Shown: positions 1 through 10,391 of the stretch, piece by piece
How the letters are laid out: the number at the start of each line of letters is the position of its first letter
Numbering within the stretch: the stretch's first letter is position 1
Source: Nymphaea colorata
Lineage: Eukaryota > Streptophyta > Magnoliopsida > Nymphaeales > Nymphaeaceae
Reading direction: 5' to 3'
DNA length: 64,000 nucleotides
Assembly: GCF_008831285.2 (NCBI RefSeq)
Contig: NC_045141.1
Coordinates: 19,960,848 to 20,024,847, forward strand
Made by a program: the position numbers and the translations under genes
The notes under the pieces: generated by a model
What the model was told of the DNA's origin: nothing
What the model saw: the letters and a program-made list of their open reading frames with translations, nothing else
The model's database searches: none

Positions 1-627
1 TCTAGCAATCTCCCCAATCACCATTTAAACACCCTTCTAAGAAAAGGAGGAAAACAAACAGTAACTTAATAGCCACTTTCAATTGCATAAGAGAAGTACA
101 TTTATGAATAAATTATGAATTAAGGGAGCAGCTCAATGAGACCAATAGCACATTATAAGTAAAGAAAGAAAAAATAAAAAACAAGGGAAGCCCACATCCG
201 CACCACATTGCGGTCGGAAGCTCATCTTAGAGCTTACCGAAGAGGTTAATGAACGTCAAAACAGAAAACGCCTCATAAGTTTACTGTCGAATTTATCTTT
301 CATGGGCATGTCTGTTCACGGCAGGGGCTTAACGAAACCAAACCAAAAAACATAAAGGAGCAAAATAGCATCCACAAGAACATGAATTTACTCATGGGAA
401 CTCAGATTCCGACGCCAACACGAAATATAACGTTCACCAATAATAATACCCTCTCTATAACCATGTAAACTGATCCATGCCTCCGCTTAAAGAAACAAAA
501 AAGAACAAGTAATCTCAGCTCCAGAAGCCCACAAAAATAAATAGATAGATACATAAAAACAGGAAGCCCCACATGCACAAAAACTCATTCTAGAACGTGA
601 CGAAAAGGGATTCTACAGTCTACTCAC
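1..627. other. AT-rich left edge, no gene recognised
   Basis: I see no open frame with a recognisable family here. If the minus-strand donor at 626-627 is real, this stretch would be the start of the first intron of a gene that continues beyond the left edge. Otherwise it is plain intergenic DNA. Confidence 0.3.
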
Positions 628-890
628 CGGGATATCCGTCCAATTAAGCCTCGGACAATACGAGACGCCGACCAAGGGGCGGTGCTCTTCCGGCGCCGGA
701 CAAAGGAAATACCGATTCCTTCACCAGCAAGGAAGAAAGGAGGAGTTTCCGTGGAGGAACCAAGAAAACGAATTCGAGGGAAGGGGTGAATTTTCAACCA
801 AGGAAAGAAAGAAACCAGAGGGATACAAGCAAAAGAGGGGAGACCAAATACGTGGGACGAGGAAAGGCGTACAAGAGGAGGCGATTGCAA
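628..890 (-). other. Possible first (5' UTR) exon of a gene running off the left edge
   Basis: On the minus strand this GC-richer block ends in a very good splice donor, CCCG/GTGAGTAG, with the intron starting at 627. An open frame crosses the block, but it has no recognisable domain and no obvious ATG, so a mostly untranslated leader exon is more likely than coding sequence. The DNA just upstream (about 900-1100) is pyrimidine/purine-skewed with C-runs, as plant core promoters often are. No downstream exon is visible because the window ends. This is inference from one splice signal and composition. Confidence 0.25.
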
Positions 891-899
891 TTCTTTATG

Positions 900-2314
900 T
901 TATTTCCGATATCCCGGCCTGGCGTTCACCCGTGCCACTACCTCCCCCCCCTCCTCCTCCCCGATTCACAGTGGGAGGGAGACGTGAAACAGCGGCAGGC
1001 TCTTGTTTTTTTTCACTTCGAAGAGGAAAGAACACGTATGAATACCACGAAGCGTTGGGAAAGAAAGCCTCCGGCCTCCGGGCCTCGAGTTGATGACGGT
1101 AGAATCGAAGGCTCGGAATCTCTAAATTCGGATCCATCCGAACCGACCCGGATGTCAACTGGTTTGCACTCTGGAGCTCGATTCAATTTTTCCTTTTTCG
1201 ACAAAAAACTGAAAACGAAAAACTGATAAACACCATCTATGGCTCTGATTTTACAACACTGATTTTCTATGCATTTTTAAGATATAATTATAAAATTGGA
1301 CCGTTAATAACTCAATAGTTTAGGGATTGACCTTAATATCCACCCACATTGAATTCTCATTAGCATTGAATTTTCATTAGCATTTGCTTTAGTGATAAGA
1401 GAGAGCAATAAAATATGAATGTATAACAAAATTTGATGACAAGAAGTATCTTAAATACATAAACAAACAGCAAAAACAAAAATAAAAAAACGAAATATAC
1501 AAAACAACAACACAATAAAATTGAATAAGAGGGGTGATGAAAGACTGTATAACGGAACAGCAGAGTCACCTAGCAACAAACGAAAAACGATGTTGTAGTC
1601 GAATAGCAAAATGAACATTCTTTTACACAAGGCATGCCACAGAATTCGACGATAAGAAGGTGTCCTTGAAGACCCTCTTTTTGAGTTCATCTCAAATGCG
1701 CTACCAAGAGGATATGAACCACAACTTCCAAACAAAGAAAGAAAATAGACTTGCCAACCAGAGGCCAAAAGATGCGATTTCCATAAGCATGTTATCGCTA
1801 GCTTAATCAATAATTGTAAAAAATCAGTTTAATTGACAGAGCTGCCAATTGGGTGATCAGCTGAATTAGTTAAGAAATTCACCAAAAGCATATTGCAAAA
1901 AACAAAAAATGGAAATTCTTGAAATATAAAAAACATAAAGCATATTAAAAAATAATTAAAAGAGTTTGGCATGTAGCACCCTTAAATCGGCCATGGGACC
2001 GACTCTGTTTGCCAAACAATTCGATTCAGTTCAATTTAATTAGGCCGATATCAGACAAATAAATAAGGATAGTATCGCACTTATATTTATAAATTCAGAT
2101 CATTTTATAAAATCGACTTCAGTTTGTAATTCATATGGAACCTGGATATGGTTCTTCTCGCAGTGTGTCTTATTAAACTCAGCAATGATATTTCGTCTCA
2201 TATGTTGAAAACTGATAAAATTTATTTGGATCGTCGGTATGAATGGGTACTGGTGCGTATCAGCTATTAAAAATAAGCTTGATATTTAATTATTTTTTAT
2301 CAATATTTCAATTA
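900..2314. other. Intergenic, no gene seen; contains one member of a dispersed repeat
   Basis: The open frames here are low-complexity and match nothing I know. The A-rich part at about 1398-1600 resembles about 50338-50530 and is listed separately as a dispersed repeat. Confidence 0.5.
1398..1600. repeat. Dispersed repeat, copy 1 (partner near 50.4 kb)
   Basis: The order of landmarks is shared with 50338-50530: GAGAGC..TAAAATA.GAAT, AAAATTTG.TGACAAG, a run of ACAAAAACAAAAATAAAA, ATATACAA, CAC(A)CA.T and a G-rich GGTG(G/A)... stretch. Similarity is moderate with small indels. I cannot assign a TE class; an old SINE or LTR fragment is possible. Confidence 0.45.
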
Positions 2315-2322
2315 ATTCGGTC

Positions 2323-2688
2323 TAAGGTTGGGCATCCAGCTGGTGCCTGACCTATGACGGGCCGAACCTGGGCTAGCTTTGTATCTCTCTCTTTCTCTCT
2401 TATTTTCTTGACAAGATGCCGTGGTCACGAGTGACTGTCACCAATACTTATATATTTCCTTTCTTGCTATCTTTGTAAACCCTAGGCGACTGTCAAGGGT
2501 GTCACCACCATATGCAATTTTTTTTTGGTCCGACTGTCGAACCAAACCTAAGGTGGCATAACATCCGGGCCGACTCGATTAGTTATCAGGCTGGGTCCTT
2601 GCCTGGCTGCCAGCAAGGGTTTATGCCTGACCAAGCCCCATGTTCTAAAGCCTCGAGCCAGCCCAGTCTAGCCCATTGCACCGCCCTA
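2323..2688. mobile_element. Non-autonomous hAT element, 366 bp, with 8-bp TSD
   Basis: The element is bounded by a perfect 8-bp direct repeat ATTCGGTC at 2315-2322 and 2689-2696, the target-duplication length typical of hAT. The left end reads TAAGGTTGGGCATCC; the right end on the opposite strand reads TAGGGCGGTGCAATGGGC. These are short imperfect terminal inverted repeats with the hAT-like TA(A/G)GG start. The interior is rich in GGCC/GGGC motifs and encodes no transposase. It is a different subfamily from the hAT elements at 9.2 kb and 35.8 kb. Confidence 0.75.
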
Positions 2689-2696
2689 ATTCGGTC

Positions 2697-4676
2697 TCAT
2701 GTCAACCTAATTACAAGAAAAGGAGACATATCAATAAATCCCCAATATTCACAATACTGGTCTTCCTACTTATGTCTAATCCCCAATATAAATCCATTCT
2801 GTTGACAACCCCGTTGACATTAAACAATCCAAGTTGCCATAAGAAGAAGCAAATCAATTCTAAAGACGTTATGGTTTTCTGAAACATTTATTTTCTCTTT
2901 AAATAAGGGGCGAACATGGTGATAGGGATGTGAACGAGTCGGATTTGGGCCTGAAATGACAAGAATCCTGCTTATTAATTCGCTACATGGAGGGGCATTA
3001 GAATACAGAATCCAAAAGATAAGCAAAAGTTATTTACTGGACTGGATTTGGTAAGATTTGAGGAACCCATAAGAAACAGAGGGCAAACTGGATTGTAGCT
3101 GGTGTGGGCAATTGCCCACAGAGGTTACTTTATTTACATATATTACTTTATCTAAATATATTAACTTCTTTTTTTCTTGAATACTTCTTAAAGTTCGAAA
3201 ATTAAACTTATAGTGCCCCTCAACCAAAATGTTCTACCAACTGATAAGAAATATAAATTTCTTAGTGAAACCGAGTGGTGAGATTTTATTGATCAAAGAT
3301 CTTTTGATGAGTGCGAGGATTACGACCCACTGTCCTGAAAAAGCCTAAAGGCTCTCTTTATTCCCCTGCCTCCAAGGTCTTGGGTTACATCAGGCATCAG
3401 TGGCAACAACGATCCGTTCAACTTACGTACAGTGTTCAAATACCTCTTTCAAACGTATAATCTCCTCTTCTTTCAGGAATTGATATGGGTGAACCAATAT
3501 TTTTTTCCCCCAAACCGTTGTAACAACCCAACCATGACGCCATTTCTTATTTGAAAATTAGATTCTTTTGAAAATATTGTTTTCTGTAAGACAGGGTCTT
3601 GACAAACCAGTTTTTCACCAAACCCATTTTTAACTTTTAGAGTGTCACCCAAACCCACCCTAAAAATTATACGATTGATTGGTTGAATCCAATGATCTCC
3701 TCATAAGATGTGACTTCTGTGATCTCCTCATGAGAGGGTGACTTCTGCCATGTGGCATTGCGTTATCGTAGGTGTTAATAGTATTATACCATAACAAATA
3801 ACCTGATTTTCATGAGTATCCGCAGTTAAGGACCACGATTTTAACTTTTTTTTTTTTTTACAGTGCATCTTTCATATGTCATGCGACTTTTCTTTTAGAC
3901 ACTTGGCAATATTGTGATTTATTAGATAAGCACCGTAAATCATACCCATCAAATTACTTTTGCCTTCTGATTATTTAGTGACCTGGCTAATACGATATAC
4001 TACCATAACTACCTGCTTCCTAGTTATTAATAATCCAACTAAGAGTTTGTAACCTGAACTCGATTTTTCCAATTGGCCTTATTATTTCATAAAGCAAATC
4101 CGATCTCATAGTTTGACAGTCCTATTTTTTCAACGTTAAGGGCTATTGCGCCCTAATAAACAGAGAGGTAAAAATAATTAAGCCTGTTCCCATGCAACAA
4201 TACAAGTTAGTTCAAGAGACTTGTGCTCTCCAGTCGTCACATTATCTCACTCGAGTCCAAGACCGAACAGATGCTTCAGTATGAAAAACTAACAGTTTAA
4301 GGTTTGTCAGCTAGATGGTCCAAGTTCTAAGCTATATTTGATTCCCTCATGCAAAATCAACGACCACTTTCATTACTTTCTCCTTTTCTCCAATAAAAGA
4401 CTGCGCCTCAAATGGCATATGCACAGCCTAGACTAAACCAATAAATTCTAAGGCGAATGGTTTCAAAATTGCTACTCTGATTACCTTTTTTGTCTACATA
4501 TGTGTCATGTTCCCTGGTGAGTAAGGGAGACCGGTTCAGCTTCAGATGAAGGGTGTACATTCCTGCGAGCAAAAGCTTAATGTTTGCACAATTAGAACAT
4601 ATAAACAAGCCATAATATGTAAAAAGAGCACGAGCACATCTGCTTCATACACGGGCAGCGTTTTCATCATAGTCCA
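2697..4676. other. Intergenic DNA downstream of CDT1, no gene seen
   Basis: This AT-rich stretch has only short, unrecognisable frames on both strands. The 3' UTR of CDT1 must lie in its right end, but I see no decisive polyadenylation signal. Confidence 0.5.
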
Positions 4677-7600
4677 TTAGGACCGCTGTCCGGCAGCTCC
4701 CCCAGCCATCACCAACCTAGCTCTTAAAGATTCAGGATCTGATATCTTCTTGCAGATGCTGACAATACACAACAGAGAATATATCAGGAACTGGTTGATC
4801 ATGTGAAGTAGCATCCACATAATAAAGCAACTAAAAACAGGAATATAGGATATGGTTTTTGAATAGAAAAATTATTTACCATCATTTCCGTTCACTGAGA
4901 TGGAAAAGTAAAAAAGCGAGAAATTTACAGATACACTTAGAATTTAGAAACCACATTTTTCGTATATTATACTCACAAGATGTAGTAATGATGTAAAACA
5001 AATATACAGTTGATAGCAGAAAAGTACGAAAAGCATAAAGCATCCTTTGACAAAAAGCCCCACAGATGTTCTTTTATACGTGAACCGGCAAAATCAACAC
5101 CGAATGCTTGTTTTAGAGAGAAGTCAAACGCTTATCGGAAAGTAACCGACACCCTACAGGAGCTAGAGAAACTCCTTAATCATGATCGAAGTGAAGTAAT
5201 GTACCCTACAGGAGCTAGAGAAACTCCTTAATCATGATCGAAGTGAAGTAATGTATCTACACTCAGCAAAATTTTATTTTTGCAGAATATTGATGAAATT
5301 TGATTGTATTTGAAATAAAAAAATTATACAACCGCTGGCAAAGGATTCTTACCAAAATACAAAATCACCACCTAGCTTCTTCTCAGAAATCCAATCTGGG
5401 ATCATCTCTTGCAGCAGTTTCAATTGTTCTTCAATTTCCCCTGCAACAACTTATCTGATCAATTTGGATCTAGTTCACATATGAGGCAGCTTTAGGAGAA
5501 ATTTGAGGTTAGATCATATCAAGGGTATGCATTTTATCCGTTTGCTGCAAGCCACTGCAATATCCATAGCAATCTTTCAACAATGTTCTCATGGTAGGGT
5601 CTTGAAAAAATTGCTTTTCATGAAAACCTTTTGAAAATTTCAACTACTGAAAGTATAGAAAATACTAAAAACATATGAAATAAAGCTCTCTTGTAGAAAC
5701 ACAAGAAACAATTGCAGAAGTATTTAGTATGCAAAAGAAAATAAAGATATAATAGACGACATTCAACAGAACATACAAGAGAAAAATAAAGGACCTGCAA
5801 AAATATTTTATTATTTCTCATGGTATTTGCTCGGAGTTATCAGCAAGCTAAAATGGAGCTTATGCGCTATTTTTCAGATTATCGTGGAGGTCTGTAACAA
5901 GTTTCAACTATGAAGCCAATTCTGGCTTGGAAACTCCACAGTCCGTTGGCAGAAAATAACCATAAAACAGCAGTACATCCAAGTCAACTTCCACATTCCA
6001 AAAAAAAAAAGCACAAAAATAATTCCAATGAAAATCTAATTTCATACCTCTGTCAACAATGTCAAGATCCTTTGCCATTATTTTGTATATGAGTTCCTCT
6101 TTTGTAATGACAGTGCATCTAGCAGCCTGAAATACGACGTAAATCATATCAAAGAGCTTGGGAATGCAATTGATCATCTTGTTGTGTGCCTTTGCTTCAT
6201 TTTCCACCATCTTTTTCCTTTCCTTTTCATCCAACTGTCAAAAACATACAACGGCCACCACTTTCAGAGTTAAGGAGGATCAATCAAAAGAGATGGACAT
6301 GAAATGCCAAAACATAGCCTAGAAAAATATGCAAGCCACACCGATTTTAGCAGCGTTGGAGGAAGTGTCCTGACAATCTCTTCATCTGTAGACAATCTTC
6401 CTTTTCCATTTTCTTTTTCCACTGAATTGATAGGTGAAAGGAAATTCAGAGCCTTTGGCCTAGTGACATGCCTCTGTCCTTTGGTATACAGTGTAGAACT
6501 ACTTTCTGGAGTCACCCTAGCTCTTTTAGGAGTTAATAGACTTGGTGTGCTAGACATCAATAATCTCGCTGGAGTGGAATCAGGTTCTCGAGTAGGAGTT
6601 TCAGATACTTCCAACCCTTTTCTTGAGCAATACAGATCATTCTTGATATTTTCACCTGCCTTTGAATCACCAAGAGGAGTTGAGTCAAGCTCCTTTCCAA
6701 GCATGGAAGCTTTTGTTGGCGTTGACTCTATGGATGAGGCAAACGAAGAAATTTGGCCGCTGAAAGGTTCCAAAGAATCCATTTGGACATTGCTGGGTGA
6801 GTCTTCAGTGCTGGAGGTGGCTTGGGGATTAGGTCCATCGCTAAGACTAACTTCCTGTGCTGTTGTTAGAGACAAGAGCTGGGTCTTCTTAGATTCTGAA
6901 AGAGGAGTTTTCTGGGTGAACCGCCTCTTGAACCGGCTCAAGAAACTCCCTAGAGGTGGTAGAGCTACGTTTTCAATTGCTGATCCATCAACAGGTCTTG
7001 AGGAGGAAGAATTTACTCCATGGTCAAGATTGACGTTGATCCTACATTCTGGCACGACCGCATCATGACATGCTTGTTGTAATTCTCTGAATGTCTCTGG
7101 CAAAATCTCCTCTGGAATCTCAGCATCCTGAAATGCGGTGAAAATAATTAGTTATCGGGAGTAGGAACAGTAAGAAACTAACATGATTGACAATAAATAA
7201 ACAAGATGGAAAGGCCTATAAGTGGAAAATGAGAACCTAATAGCAATATATATCTGACAAGAAACACGATTCCAACTATCAGGTAAAGAATCCACAAATT
7301 ATAAGGAGTTCAAAAGTTCTTTGCTTCTAACATAGGCAACGCAAATCCATAAATATCATCTAATGAACAAGTGAAATTTTGGTGGGCAATTCAACATCTT
7401 TTTCTGCTTATGACTGATAAATTTTCTAGAAGGCGACCAATCCGAAGAATACATATTTTCCAAAAGGTAACTTCAATGTGCAGCACAAAAAATCGTAAAT
7501 TATTGAGACAAGCTCCCCAAGTAGGATTCTACTGTTTGGGCAGCACAAACGCTAAGGTGATATGGTCAGATTTCTCATATGTTCATTAAGGTTTCCTTTT

Positions 7601-8696
7601 TGAAGCTTTTTGGAGAGACAAGAACCACAAAGAGTACAAAGAACACCTCTTGTTTCGATTCTACGAATGCCAGCACCCGAGCCCGCAGCACCTTGCTCAA
7701 AGCTAAGTACTTGTCTCCATTCAGCTTTAGTGCCTCTGGCCTCAATTGAATCAGAACCTCTGGCTTCATACAGCAGGACTTCTCATCGTGCAGAAGGGTG
7801 GTCTCAATTTCAATCGCCTCTGGCATAAAAGATTTTAACTGTGCTAGATGACGACGGGAGAAGCCCCTGAACCATTGTCAAATAAACCGCCAGTTTACAC
7901 AAAAAAAGTACTCACGGAGATCAATAAACAAACGAAGAAAGGGATCTTATTGAACTCACTTGTTCGTCAAAACCTGGACAGAGGAGCAAATATTGGCAAA
8001 AGTGGGAGCATAACCTTTCAGTCGAAGCAACCTTATTGAACTGACAAGTGATGCAAATTGATCACATAAGCTCTCGTACCTGAATGTCACAGCAAATAAA
8101 GAGCAGATTTCATACCAACAGATTAAACTATTTGACCATAAACAACTAAAAAAACCCTAAGTTCCAAATGAAAAATGGCATCATATACCAACATGAAAAG
8201 CCAAATATACCGTGTTATATGTTAAAAGATGGTAAAAAAAGGGACCTATCGAACTTCCCACGAGGAAGAAGAAGCATATTGCTTCCAAATTGGTAACTTC
8301 TCTATTACATCAGTCATAAAACATAAAAAAATCCAAAAAAAAAAAAGACAATTACCTTGGTGGGAGCTTTGCCGCCGGTTCGTTCTTTCCGACATCCTCG
8401 GAGGATCTGCACTCGGGATTGTAATCATTGTTCGTTGCGCACATTTCCGCGGGTACGGGCTTCACATTATCGACGGATCGCAAGGAGAGGTGTCTCGCTC
8501 GCTCCTCCACCGCTTTTTGTGGAGTCCGCAAGCAAGATGAACGATGGGCGGACTCCAGATCTTCGCACGAAGAGTCGGGATCTGCTTCTTGGTAGGAGAG
8601 CTTTTTCTTGGACCTGAAGAGAGGTTGAGCAGGGGAAGCGATCTCTCCCTGGGGCTTCAACAATCCTTCCGAACTCTTCTGAGAACGAAGGTCCAT
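4677..8696 (-). CDS. CDT1: DNA replication licensing factor CDT1, 7 exons, 607 aa
   Basis: CDT1 loads the MCM2-7 helicase onto ORC/CDC6-marked origins in the nucleus during G1. Exons in transcript order are 8696-8356, 8079-7960, 7866-7647, 7127-6342, 6234-6048, 5440-5353 and 4758-4677. All introns are GT-AG and the frame is kept throughout (1824 nt). Exons 2-3 encode the central winged-helix/geminin-binding-type domain (about residues 114-230; YESLCDQFASLVSSIRLL, then RRHLAQLKSFMPEAIEIE). Exons 5-7 encode the C-terminal MCM-binding winged helix (about 490-600; IPKLFDMIYVVFQ, ITKEELIYKI, ending ISDPESLRARLV). Exon 4 is a disordered Ser/Thr-Pro-rich linker with many possible CDK sites, including TPKR and TPTK. 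The ATG at 8696 opens MDLRSQKSS. I see no canonical QxxhxxFF PIP box near the N-terminus. The exon 7 boundary rests on family similarity, because reading through the exon 6 donor would give a stop at once. Confidence 0.93.
5152..5255. repeat. Perfect 52-bp tandem duplication in CDT1 intron 6
   Basis: Two identical 52-bp units lie head to tail (5152-5203, 5204-5255), each starting CCCTACAGGAGCTAGAG. They lie between exons 6 and 7 and do not touch splice sites. Complete identity suggests a recent event. Confidence 0.9.
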
Positions 8697-9149
8697 AGCG
8701 AGAGAGAGAGAGATGAGGGTTTCTGAGAAGGGAGGTCTCCAGCAGGCGTTGTGGGAGAGGGAAGCAACGTCTGGGAGGGCTTCGCTCCAAGGTTTTGGCG
8801 GGGGATTGGGGGGCCCCGGGCGTTTCCCTCCAAATGCTAAATGACAAATGTGCCCTGAGGGAAAAACGATGAACAGCCTCTTCTTCCCTTCCCAACTTAA
8901 CACGAGCTAAGGTGCTGCAATCAAGTAGTTAGACTTATTTTTTCTATGTATTTGGAATGGTTTCTATTGTTCAAGTCTATTGATTCGTCGAAAGCAATGT
9001 TGTGCCTGTTATTGGTCATTTTTTTTACTGATCTTGATGTATTGGTTGATGCTAAGCATCCCATTCTTCTTTGTGCATGTTCATCGAATCCCATAGCGGA
9101 TAAAAGGGTAAAAAACTAACATAACATTTTAATTTTGTAACCAACCGAA
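8697..9149. other. CDT1 upstream region
   Basis: This is the leader and promoter of CDT1 (minus strand), about 450 bp, bounded on the far side by the target duplication of an hAT element. The first 130 bp are GC-rich and hold the E2F-type site; the rest is AT-rich. No other gene is seen. Confidence 0.6.
8793..8802. promoter_or_regulatory. E2F-type site upstream of CDT1
   Basis: TTTTGGCGGG fits the plant E2F consensus WTTSSCSS and lies 97 bp upstream of the CDT1 ATG. CDT1 is a classic E2F/DP target at G1/S, so both position and sequence make sense. Binding is inferred. Confidence 0.6.
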
Positions 9150-9157
9150 CTCGAAGC

Positions 9158-10006
9158 TAGGGCTGGCATCGGGCCGGGCCAATGTAATTTCGGACCTCGG
9201 GCTTTCGTTAATGTACGAAGCCCAGCCCGATTGATAATGGGTCGGGCGAGCTTAGTCGGGCTTTTGGGCGGAGCATGCTTGTTTCTCACGATAGTTGCCA
9301 GCATTTCACATGGCAAAGCAAGACGTAGATGAAAGCTTCAAGGGTAGGGGGCTGCAGATGAGAACTTCAAAGGGTTTCAGTGCATGCAAGAATTTTCATG
9401 CTTGAATGAGATGGCGGAGGCAAATCCTCTTCTTTCTTCTCCTCCTTCTCGCAAGAGAAATGATCAAGTGGTTGTGGTAGACACTTCATTAGAATGCAAA
9501 ATCTGGTGATGAAATGAAAAAATGATCGACTGGTTGCGATGATAACAAGAAGCGAGGGAGAGAGTGATGAAGAGGCGGTAGCGAGGGAAAGGAGCGCGAT
9601 GGAAGAAGCCCTAATGGGCAGAAAAAAAAATCATCGAAAAAAAGTCAGACCTTCACGGCGATGGCGACAGTGATGGGTAGGACGGAAGGCTGACGGGGAG
9701 GACCGAAGGAGGCAACTGAAGGCCGACGAGGAGTAAGAGGCAGTCTCGACGACGGGAATGAAACTTTTAACAACAAAAACTGCAAAACCCTAAGTTACCT
9801 AACTTTATTTTTGTAAAAAAAAAATACAATAATAATAATGTCGAGCTTCTCGGACCGCCAATTATCACAGCAATTAGCCCGAGCACGACCCGTTATTTAC
9901 CAGGCCGGGCCAAGCCCGAAACTCAAATTTTCAAGGCTCGGGCCCGAGCCCATGGCGGGCCGGGTACCGCGTACCCGGCGGTAGCCCGGCCCGATGCCCA
10001 GGCTTA
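9158..10006. mobile_element. Non-autonomous hAT element, 849 bp, perfect 8-bp TSD
   Basis: It is flanked by CTCGAAGC at 9150-9157 and 10007-10014. The left end is TAGGGCTGGCATCGGGCC; the right end on the other strand is TAAGCCTGGGCATCGGGCC. The terminal 150-230 bp are saturated with GGGCC/CGGGC motifs and align with the ends of the hAT element at 35789-37075, including an internal TTAGGGTTTTG tract, so the two belong to one family. There is no transposase. The middle differs from the other copy and holds a short frame (9411-9509) starting MAEANPLLSSPPSRKR, which could be captured host sequence or a transposase remnant. It sits between the divergent CDT1 and receptor-kinase genes. Confidence 0.85.
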
Positions 10007-10014
10007 CTCGAAGC

Positions 10015-10391
10015 GGCCGAATTAGTAATATCTCAAAAGAAAAGGAGTATATTAAAAATGCTGAAAAATAGAAGCAGTTTTGGGGGTAGGTGCGGGAAAG
10101 GAAGGACTGCGAAACAAAATCGTTCGTCCTCGGTGCTCGCATTGACGTGTCTGAAGAAGAGAAGGCAAGTGCGGCCATAGGAGACCTCAATCAATGGAGT
10201 AAGCCGACACGGCGAGAAGGGAGGAAGTTGAGGACGAGGATGACGAAGTCAATGCACAACAAGGGCTGGGAAGAGGAAAAGAAGGGCTCCAATATCTCGA
10301 GGGGAAAGAAGACAATGTCCCAGCTCCTCTGGTTTCACCGTGAACGTTTTCTCCATCTCGCTCCTCCTCTGTTTCCTACTTGGCACTTCCA
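10015..10391 (+). other. Promoter/leader of the receptor kinase
   Basis: About 380 bp lie between the hAT target duplication and the kinase start codon. The DNA is purine-rich and holds overlapping open frames without known domains. A TATA-like GAGTATATTAAAAATG lies near 10043-10058, about 340 bp upstream of the ATG, so the leader length is uncertain. Confidence 0.4.

Noticed and set aside
6304-7068. Plus-strand open frame of 254 codons inside the CDT1 locus
   Set aside because: It is antisense to CDT1 exon 4, has no known domain and no independent support.
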